From Chlorops oryzae (Eukaryota > Arthropoda > Insecta > Diptera > Chloropidae), in assembly GCA_020466095.1 (NCBI GenBank), contig CM035809.1, positions 27,281,063 to 27,345,062 of the forward strand: 64,000 nt of DNA, in the 5' to 3' direction. Shown here piece after piece: positions 56,421-64,000 of this stretch (positions are counted from its first letter, which is position 1; each line of letters starts with the position of its first letter). The notes beneath the pieces were generated by a model that did not search any database, was not told where the DNA came from, and worked only from the letters and a program-made list of their open reading frames with translations. A program made the position numbers and the translations under genes.

Positions 56421-57126
56421 TTAACCCTTTAACGAAAATAGAGAACAATTTTTCAACACAATGGCTTAACGTTTTAAAGATGTGCAGAAAATCGCATTTC
56501 TATAAATCGATTAAATTATGTGGGGACAAAATTTCTCCGTTATGCGTTAAAGGGTTAATGGTCTAAAGCATTTATTTTCGTTTAGCGGTTTATTGTAATG
56601 CTGTCAATAGTTAATGCTGTATATCTTTAAAATTATTCGGGAATAAATTTGTTCCTTATGCGTTAAAGGGTTAAAGTTCTAAAGCATATATTTTCGTTTA
56701 GCGGTTTATTGCTAATGCTGTCAATAGTTAATGCTGTATATCTTTAAAATTATTCGGGAAAAATTTGTTCCTTATGCGTTAAAGGGTTAATGTTCTAAAG
56801 CATTATATTTTCGTTTAGCGGTTTATTGCAATGCTGTCAATAGTTAATGCTGTATATCTTAAAAACTATTTGGGAAAAATTTTTTGATAATGCGTTAAAG
56901 GGTTAAAGTTCTAAAGCAAATATTTTTGTTTAGCTATTTATGGCAATGCTGTAAATAAAAATGCTTTAAATCATGAAAATTTTGTGGCGACAAATTTTTC
57001 TCTTTGTGTTAAAGGGTTAACATTTTGAAGCATATTTTTCCGTTAAGCAATTTATAGCAATTTTTTACTTAGTGTATTCTATAAAGCATTAAAAAAAATT
57101 TTTTTTTGGGTGCGTTAAAGGGTTAA
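56421..57126 (+). repeat. TTAA-MITE expanded into a tandem array, about 116-bp units
   Basis: The first unit is a recognisable TTAA MITE (TTAACCCTTTAACG at 56421 to GCGTTAAAGGGTTAA at about 56543-56557). After it, AAAGGGTTAA recurs with its GGG at 56552, 56668, 56784, 56900, 57014 and 57120. The spacing is 116, 116, 116, 114 and 106 bp. Intervening units share TTCTAAAGCA, TTTCGTTTAGCGGTTTATTG and ATGCTGTCAATAGTTAATGC, decaying to the right. Each junction retains TTAA. Confidence 0.9.
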
Positions 57127-58348
57127 AAAAATAAAATAGAAAAAAACTTACAATGTCTTCATTCGATCAAGGCCTCTTCTCCTCCGCATCTGTCTTTTCA
57201 AATGATTGGTAAAAGAAAAGAGCGCAACCAATTTAGGTACTCATTCCTCGGTGATTGTCGCTATGCTATGTTGCTTGTTGTTGTTGTTGTTTGTTGTTGT
57301 TACCTGTGCTTGTCGCATGTGGAAGTGCAACATTTTTGCACGCAACATTATCTAACGTAGACATAAGTAACAGATACAGACGTCCTCCAAAGAATTTCCG
57401 TCCCACTGCCAAGAGTGTCTCTCGACTGAGGAAATGCACTTTCATTGACGTCACTCTATTTCCACTCGGCCGCCGATGACTGCGACGGCGATGGCTTAGC
57501 AACAGGCGTGCTCCTCGAACTTCATACGACTACTGTGTGTGTGTGTGTGTGTGGGAGTGTGTGGAGGTCATTATCTCGGGGGCTCCAATGTAACTATTTT
57601 CCGTTCGATGCGTTTCCGTGTGCTTCGATTTGGTGTGCGTGTCATCGAGCCACTTTAAATTGACAGTCGCGCGATTTCATAGCAAAAATCATCGTCGATT
57701 GTTGGGGTCTTTTGGGCTACAAATTAATATAGTAGGTACCGAATGGCGGCAGCAAAAGTTGATCCAGACACTGGTTTTTGTTTTTGTTCTCGAAATATTT
57801 GTGGGTATTGTGAAATGACCAGGTCCGAAACACTGTAATTAACACCTCTTCGACCAGCGACACTTTCGAATTGGCGCAATCAAACCTGTTGATTGGAAAT
57901 CACGCAAAATTTTTATTCAATTAAAATGGGGGGACTTGGTAGGTTGAAAAATAAAAAAAGATTGTAAATCATTGTCAGCGGCCAGGGAAAGTCCAAACAT
58001 TATGAAGCAAGGTGACTATGTATCGTTTGTTTTCTTGAAGTGACCAGTTGTGCCGAAAATCCGGGATAATTGAATAAATCTGATTCGTAGAATGACTGAG
58101 TGTATTGAGAATATCAATAAAACTTACATTATGAGGAGCTTTTCAGGGAAATATTATGGGGAATAATAGGGAAAAAACTTAACCCATCTCCGTTTCTAGA
58201 AGAAAATTATTCGAATAAATAAAAAAAAATGATTTCTGATTGGAATGAAAAATGAAAAATTGAAATGAATTGGATTTTCCATTCCTTCTCTTCATTAGTC
58301 ACTAAAAAAAAAATTGTGCTGTGAGAGGGTTAATCAACTGCGGACTTG
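57127..58348. other. Non-coding DNA with TTG and GT repeats
   Basis: TTG repeats lie at about 57270-57300 and a GT run at about 57535-57552. 57360-57720 is CG-richer. The frames at 57255-57818 overlap on both strands and start in the TTG repeat; none has a known domain. Confidence 0.35.
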
Positions 58349-58356
58349 ATTGGAAC

Positions 58357-58582
58357 CATGATACAAGAAAACAAGATAGCGCCACTTGAGAGAGGAAACG
58401 TCACAAACTCAAAATCGCGATTCGTTGTTGTTGTTTCCCATGTTAAACCGGCATTTTACTTTTTTGAATAGCATGGGAAACAACAACAACGAATCGCGAT
58501 TTTGAGTTTGTGAGAGAGTTTGTCAGAGAGAGCCTCAAAATAGCGGTACTGAAGTGGCGCTATCTTGTTTTCTTGTATCATG
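58357..58582. mobile_element. P-like MITE (copy 2), 226 bp
   Basis: Termini as in copy 1 (CATGATACAAGAAAACAAG and its inverse) with an exact 8-bp duplication ATTGGAAC at 58349-58356 and 58583-58590. The interior is inverted relative to copy 1: CGATTTTGAGTTTGTGA is repeated on both sides of the centre, and this copy is 24 bp longer. Confidence 0.92.
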
Positions 58583-58590
58583 ATTGGAAC

Positions 58591-59679
58591 TAATTCAATG
58601 CGTTTGCATGTGTTCAATATTTGTAGGAATTCCTGCATTATTGGAGACAGGCGTTCGTTTTTTCTTTCGATGGATTTTTATGAATAAAAGATGATCTCTC
58701 TTCCTCTCCTTCTAATTAAGAAAGAGCGCTCCATACCAGGACCCAATTGAACTCTTTCGGCTTTCCAAAATACCTGTTAATTTCCTCAACTTTGAGGGAC
58801 TTATTGGCTTTTGTGTACAGTAATGGATCTAGGTATGGGTCTAAGTAAGGGAGGACTCACTTATTCACTTTACAGTAGTTTCTCTATTCCTTCCCAATTC
58901 CCTAATAAGAGCCTGGCTGTATAGAATACTCTTGATGGATTCAAAGGGACCTTGTGTTGGATACCTACTCTCGATGAACGCAATTTGAACTTTCTAAATG
59001 AGCTCTAAAGAAAAATTGGCCCTTTATATTTTTGATTGATTGTCATCAAGTTCAGAAGGTACCTCCCTAGAATCTTGCCTCTCAAAAAATAGGAAAAAAA
59101 TTCTACTGCGGAAAGTTACCTACTTGAAACTGAAAGTGGCCCATCTGGATTATGAATGTTTTGTGTCAGCATTAGTCTTCCTTTTTAAACCTAGGAGCAA
59201 TGGTTTTCATCCTGTATCTACCAATTCTGCGAGTAGACTGTGAGCAGCTTCTTTTCCACGGTTCAAATGATAATCCAATAATAGACAAAGTCTGGTCAAA
59301 TGGATCTGATGTTCAAAGAAAGATTATCCAGAGGAAAAGTGACTACGAAACTATAAGACCTTGAATCGAATTTGCTTCAAATAGTCGTAGAAGAACATGA
59401 GGAGATTTCTTATATGGGGAAGTTTTTTATCCGAAAAGTATTATTGGTAAAACGTCAGAGGCTCTTTTAGAAAGAAATTTTGAACTAAATTTTTGACCCA
59501 TTCAAGGCAAAAATCTAGCGAGTAATCAGAAAATTATTCCGAAAGGGGTTTTGGGCAATTTAAACCTTTGTATCGAGACTGTTTTCTCGTTTTCCTATGC
59601 GATTCCTCACATTTCGAACACCAAAAATGAACCTCTCCATGAGCCCATGAGGTGAAAATACATCAAAACATCTCCCTTG
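58591..59679. other. Non-coding DNA
   Basis: No gene or element is recognised. The 67-codon frame at 59040-59243 has no known domain. Confidence 0.3.
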
Positions 59680-59991
59680 TTTTTTTAATGGGCTATACTC
59701 AGATACGCAGACATTAAAGGCAAGCAAGTAAATTAGCTACAACCTCATAAAGTGCGAGAGAGACAACTATATTCACTCTTTTTAAATTCTTCAAAATATA
59801 CCAAAAATTTTACACTTTCGAGTTCCTTGTCTATTTTCCTTCTGAAAGCTGATCTGGAACCAGCTCTTCTAGCAATTACTTTGCATGGGGATAATAGTCG
59901 AAAAAATTTGGATACAACCCTGTGCTTTAAAGACTCTTCGATTACTTGCCAGCTCAGTATAAGCCACAATAAATAGATCGATATGGAGTGG
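59680..59991 (+). repeat. Left arm of a 312-bp inverted repeat
   Basis: It is the reverse complement of 61222-61533 along its full length with few mismatches and two single-base indels that compensate. It starts TTTTTTTAATGGGCTATACTC and ends ATCGATATGGAGTGG. No target duplication or known terminus is seen at either outer end. Complementary 74-codon frames on both strands are not supported as genes. Confidence 0.9.
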
Positions 59992-61221
59992 AGTGTTGAC
60001 CTAAAATTCCAAAGTCACTAATTTTCAGAAATGACAACCCAAAAAAAGGGCTCCATGTCCATCTTCTCCGGCTTATTCTTCATCAATAACAATCCATACA
60101 ATCTCCACAAAATTTTCTCTAGAAGAAAATTTCCACACAAAAGCGCCATGTAAAGTGTGACAAATTGTAAAAACAATGCCGCCATCAAAAGCTTTGACAG
60201 AAACAAAAAAGAGACCGACAATTAAGCGTCGGTGTTCGGAGGAGAAGACACTCAAATTGGAGGAACATCATGATGAGACGAAATCGTGAAGTGAAAAATT
60301 CAAATATTTATAATTTCCAAAGAAATACTGAAAAACGCCGCCGCACTGCGAAGCCCCGCCAAGAAGTCCAAACACCGCTGATGGCAGCCTAACTGACGAT
60401 GATGCCCCCGCGCCGATCATGAATTTTCTGATCAACGAATATGAATATGGATATGAATATGGATCCGAATGACTCGATGGTTGGAATGAATGAGTGAATA
60501 GCGCTGTGCGCGGATCGATCTGTTGGGAAGATAAATTGCAGTCGGGCAATATGCAATGATATACGGTGGGAAGCGGTATAAATCATTTTGATTGACAGCT
60601 CGCTGCGTTGAGAAGTAGCTGCGGAAACCTTAAGGAAGGAAGCGCCATACTTGTGCCATACATGTAAGAGGCAGTGAGGCGGGAGTGTGGCTGGCGATGG
60701 GATAGTTTCTGTTCTGCGAATTCGATAATGACCACAGCGAGTACTTAATTCGTTGTAATTACAGGGTCCAACAATTAAATGCGAGAACACAGACATATCA
60801 ATCATTTTCTCGAGGCCAGCATTTATTTTTTGCCCCTCCCCCCTTGTCCAATAGTCTATTTATATGAGGAACTTTTCGTGGCATCGCTTTCGTTTTCGAA
60901 CATATTTAAATTGATATAAATGTCATCGTGTTGAGTTTTTAATTTTTTTCTTATCAAATTTTTAATTAGCAATTGTCGGAGGAGAAGTGAAAATACCATA
61001 GGGTCGAAGAACTTAAACGCGGTCCAGTACGTCCATCATTCATCGCTGCGGCTTATATTGAGATAGACTGATTAAATTGGATAGACTGACCAGGCGAACG
61101 TAATATATTTTGAAGCATTTTTTTTTCTCCTCTCTCTCTCTCTCAGACTTTTCCTTGGTTCCTTTTCTTATCCTGGTATGAAAAAATTGGCAAGATTGCC
61201 TGATGGTCTCTCCTATCGCAC
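59992..61221. other. Spacer between the 312-bp inverted arms
   Basis: 1.23 kb. 60340-60760 is CG-richer, with ATGAATATGGAT repeats near 60440-60465 and a short CT run at 61127-61143. The 138-codon minus-strand frame at 60389-60805 has no known domain. No transposase is seen. Confidence 0.35.
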
Positions 61222-61533
61222 CCACTCCATATCGATCTATTTATTGTAGCTTATACTGAGCTGGCAAGTAATCGAAGAGTCTTTAAAGCACAGGGTTGTA
61301 TCCAAATTTTTCGACTATTATCCCCATGCAAAGTAATTGCTAGAAAAGCTGGTTTCAGATCAGCTTTCAGAAGGAAAATAGACAAGGAACTCGGAAAGTG
61401 TAAAATTTTTGGTATATTTTGAAGAATTTAAAAAGAGTGAATATAGTTGTCTCTCTCGCACTTTATGAGGTTGTAGCTAATTTACTTGCTTGCCTTTAAT
61501 GTCTGCGTATCTGAGTATAGCCCATTAAAAAAA
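61222..61533 (-). repeat. Right arm of the 312-bp inverted repeat
   Basis: Inverted copy of 59680-59991; see there. It ends with GAGTATAGCCCATTAAAAAAA. Confidence 0.9.
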
Positions 61534-62399
61534 CATACTTAGAAGGTGTAGAAAAGTGCTCTTAGCACCAAGGTCCGTAATAATTTTTGGGCACTGTTGC
61601 CAGTTTAGGGGAATCTCCTCTATATAAAGAAAAACCTCTGGTCTTTAGTGGAGACTTAGGGGAGAAAAATCGTTAGTAAAATTTGTAAGAAACCAAGTTT
61701 TGGTTTTTGGAAAATTTCAAAATCAAAATAAGGAAAATTTTGACCCTCTTTTGAGACATTCACGGGGGTAAAATTGCCAACAGAGATTTTGGATAAAACT
61801 TTCAACGTTGAACCGCCCAAAACAGTATTGAGGAACTCTCGGATGCATTTAGTGTACTCCAAATAATACAGTTATGGTTTTTTTCTCTTTTTTGATCAAA
61901 GAGTTATGAAAAAATTCATACCGGTTGGGGAGTTATGGGGCAGAAACCTTAAAAAAAGCGAAAAAATTCTAATATTTTTGTGATTTTCGTTATTTTTAGC
62001 TACTAGATGGAGTTATATCGGGTCAGTTATTACTACAGTTCTTTTCTTTAAGTCTTAAGATAAAACTTTGGCATAGATAGGAAATTAGAATATTGAACGG
62101 CTTACGAGCTATAGCCATAAGTAAGTGCGCAACTTAATTCTCGGCCACACGATTCTAGATCAATTTAATTCGACCTGCAGACAATCTAGCAAAACCAAGT
62201 ATAGGGATGCGCTACATTTATCGAGTACTTTCAGGTAATGCAGCTTACCTCAAAAATGTATCACAGTGTCATTGTAACTGGTTCCATATGTTTGTATGTA
62301 TTGGATATTTTCAAGGAATTCTTGTTCTATTGGAAATCAGTCATAAGACCGGATTTACATAGTAACACATTTCGATAGTGAAAACTTTTTTGCAGGCTA
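61534..62399. other. Non-coding DNA
   Basis: No gene or element is recognised. The minus-strand frame at 61656-61862 has no known domain. Confidence 0.3.
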
Positions 62400-62926
62400 A
62401 AGCCCAAAATCCAACATTGCGAGATGCGAGCGAGACGAGACGCACACAAATTTCAATACATTCAATCATATGGTTCAAGCTCCAATGTATCGCACTGCGA
62501 GACCTCGTAGCGAGAAAATTTTGAAAAATTGAATATTTCTCGTTGCGAGGCAATTTGACAGGGTTAATGATGTAGCTATTTTTTGAGTACTCGCTATTGG
62601 GTACTCGTTTAAACTAATAAAACAAAAACTGTTCACTGTTCCGTGAAAAAGAGCTTTTAAAATATTTCGCGAGCTTTGGTTCATTTTGAAAATTTTTGAA
62701 ATATTTTGAATTAAAATTTAAACTCAAGTGATAGCGTATAATTTTTATGAGTACTCGGTACTCGTTAGATGGTACTCGGTTCAAATATTGCATAACTAGA
62801 AGCGAAGTTATGCTATCATCTGCGTGACGCAAAACTCTCATTGGAGATTGAAATGCGTCACGCAAAACATTTTCGTGACGTCGCGCACTCTCGCATCGGG
62901 CTCTCGCAATATTGGATTTTGCGCTT
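62400..62926. mobile_element. Putative MITE with GCGAGA-rich inverted ends, about 527 bp
   Basis: The left arm AAGCCCAAAATCCAACATTG followed by CGAGATGCGAGCG is answered on the right by CTCGCATCGGGCTCTCGCAA and TATTGGATTTTGCGCTT. The inner parts contain repeated GTACTCG words. No clear target duplication is visible. No coding. Confidence 0.6.
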
Positions 62927-63031
62927 AAGGAACGCATGGGCATGTGATATGGAAGCGTATTTATCTCTTCCCCGTGCGTCTCATATCAAGAAAAAAAAAA
63001 CAACGTTTTTCTATGAAAATATCGTATAGTA

Positions 63032-63191
63032 GGGGTATTCACAAAGGCGTCGGAAAATAGTAAAGTCGGAAAATCGGAAAATTTTAGCTGCTTAAAAAGT
63101 TGTGCAAGATACAAAAAATGTTTAAAAATTGTTTAAGAAGTCGCAATTTTCCGATTTTCCAACGTTTTTAACACGCCTTTGTGAATACCCC
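63032..63191. mobile_element. TA-target MITE, GGGGTATTCAC family (copy 2), 160 bp
   Basis: The ends GGGGTATTCACAAAGGCGT and CGCCTTTGTGAATACCCC lie between TA at 63030-63031 and 63192-63193. It is nearly the reverse complement of 6347-6505, with better-preserved ends. It lies about 450 bp upstream of the eIF4E-like start. Confidence 0.9.
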
Positions 63192-63193
63192 TA

Positions 63194-63646
63194 GTGTAAA
63201 TCCCGTCTTTCTTCAAAATTTCACCGTTCGAACATTTTTCCAAGGATTAAAAATGAAAAAAAAAATTTCCAACGCAGGAGCTTTGACTTTTTTCCCTTTT
63301 TTTGTGACTGGCAATAAAAAAAATTAAAATTTTAAGGATCCGAAAATTGTTGAAAAAGAAAAAATTTGCTTCCCAAATAAAATAAACGCGTTAAAAAAAA
63401 TTTGGATTCCGAAAAAATTTTGTGGACTTTTTTTGTGTTAAAAGCTTATTCTCTTTTGGCTACAGCAGAAATTAGATCCAGCATTCGATCCTCTCAAAGG
63501 ATTTTACTAAGCGAAGCAAACAAAGCCTTTGACACGTTTTTACTAGAGAGAGAGGGGAACCCAGCCGCTCACTCGCTCGCTCACTCGCTTTCCAATCCGT
63601 CAATTTTGCGTCAGTTTTTTTGAATTTTTCTTCCAATACATTCAGA
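63194..63646 (+). promoter_or_regulatory. 5' flank of the eIF4E-like gene
   Basis: A/T-rich DNA, then ACTCGCTCGCTCACTCGC at about 63570 and TCAGTTTTTT at 63611, which fits the fly initiator TCAGT with its A at 63613. If used, the 5' leader would be about 34 bases. No TATA box is placed with confidence. This is a guess from one motif. Confidence 0.3.
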
Positions 63647-64000
63647 ATGTCGGGGCATAATTTCAACGGTAATCCAATGGGCAATAATCATCAATCCTTT
63701 GGGGAGAATAAAATTATGTGCTCTGATCTGGAAACGCTCCAAGGCGGAAATATGAGGGCTGTAGCAAGGCAACAACAACAACAATACAAGACGATTCGAA
63801 TGTCGAGACGGGAGACGAGATTTATCGTGGTCTCGACATCGTCATGGATCCGGCGGCAAAACATCCGCTGCAGCACGTATGGACGCTTTGGTACTTGGAA
63901 AAGGATCGCACCAAGGCATGGGAGGACATGCAGAAATGAAATAACCAGCTTCGATACGGTCGAGGATTTCTGGAGCTTGTACAATCATATCAAGCCACCA
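63647..64000 (+). CDS. eIF4E-like cap-binding protein, N-terminal part, frame interrupted and cut by window edge
   Basis: eIF4E binds the mRNA 5' cap and eIF4G to start translation. From ATG 63647 the first frame reads MSGHNFNGNPMGNNHQSFGE and onward to five Gln codons (CAA repeat, to about 63781). The conserved core then appears in another frame: about 63787-63929 encodes QDDSNVETGDE, KHPLQHVWTLWYLEKDRTK and AWEDMQ. It then returns to the first frame for NEITSFDTVEDFWSLYNHIKPP (from 63932). HPL and VEDFW correspond to the eIF4G/4E-BP contact, and the Trp of KAWEDMQ to a cap-stacking Trp. The second switch is explained by one extra A in CAGAAATGAA; the first by one missing base near the CAA repeat, so the net shift is zero. 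Sequencing indels or a young pseudogene both fit. Most of the protein lies beyond the window. Confidence 0.75.
   Translation, partial: MSGHNFNGNPMGNNHQSFGENKIMCSDLETLQGGNMRAVARQQQQQYKTIRMSRRETRFIVVSTSSWIRRQNIRCSTYGRFGTWKRIAPRHGRTCRNEITSFDTVEDFWSLYNHIKPP

Noticed and set aside
60389..60805. 138-codon minus frame
   Set aside because: No domain; lies in the spacer of an inverted repeat.
59680..61533. LTR retrotransposon with two LTRs
   Set aside because: The two arms are inverted, not direct, and the spacer has no gag or pol sequence.
63691..63984. 97-codon minus frame
   Set aside because: Antisense shadow of the eIF4E-like sequence.

Overview
This window looks like nuclear DNA of a higher fly (Diptera, Brachycera). 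It is AT-rich, has no operons or bacterial signals, and carries many CAA/TTG trinucleotide runs, GATA-type and GA/GT microsatellites and long homopolymers. It also holds a mariner transposon and, at the right edge, a protein close to fly eIF4E. The species cannot be fixed from the sequence alone.

Almost no host coding sequence is visible. The two convincing protein-coding regions are a full-length mariner transposase on the minus strand (29231-30292, inside a complete 1288-bp element at 29154-30441) and the start of an eIF4E-like gene on the plus strand (63647 to the window end), whose frame is broken twice by what look like single-base indels. A decayed LINE 3' end lies at 1745-2226. The other long open frames sit in low-complexity DNA, inside repeats or antisense to the transposase, and are not supported as genes.

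The rest is a dense, nested landscape of short non-autonomous DNA transposons (MITEs). Many still show target-site duplications. TA target: three families with CAC(A/C/T)GAGA-like ends, plus Tc1-like, pogo-like and GGGGTATTCAC families. TTA target: a Harbinger-like element. TTAA target: piggyBac-like families. 8-bp target: P-like CATGATACAAG elements, CAAGGATAATAG and CAAGGGCGTAGC elements, and hAT-like CAG-ended elements. Several occur twice or more here in opposite orientation.

Layout: 0-6 kb, LINE relic and a 154-bp hairpin satellite grown from a foldback MITE; 6-12 kb, nested MITEs; 12.7-13.9 kb, GATA array with a higher-order period near 330 bp; 16-24 kb, TA-target MITEs, including an inverted pair of 0.9-kb elements that each carry two tRNA-like modules; 26-32 kb, Tc1-like element, 124-bp satellite, intact mariner, GGATATCCGG repeats; 33-45 kb, nested TA and 8-bp-TSD elements, P-like MITE, foldback MITE; 46-49 kb, ATCGAT array and a 0.6-kb polypyrimidine tract; 50-63 kb, TTAA elements, a TTAA-MITE tandem array, a second P-like MITE and a 312-bp inverted repeat; 63.6-64 kb, eIF4E-like start. 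The most unusual items are the tRNA-like-bearing inverted pair and the two cases where a MITE has turned into a tandem array.
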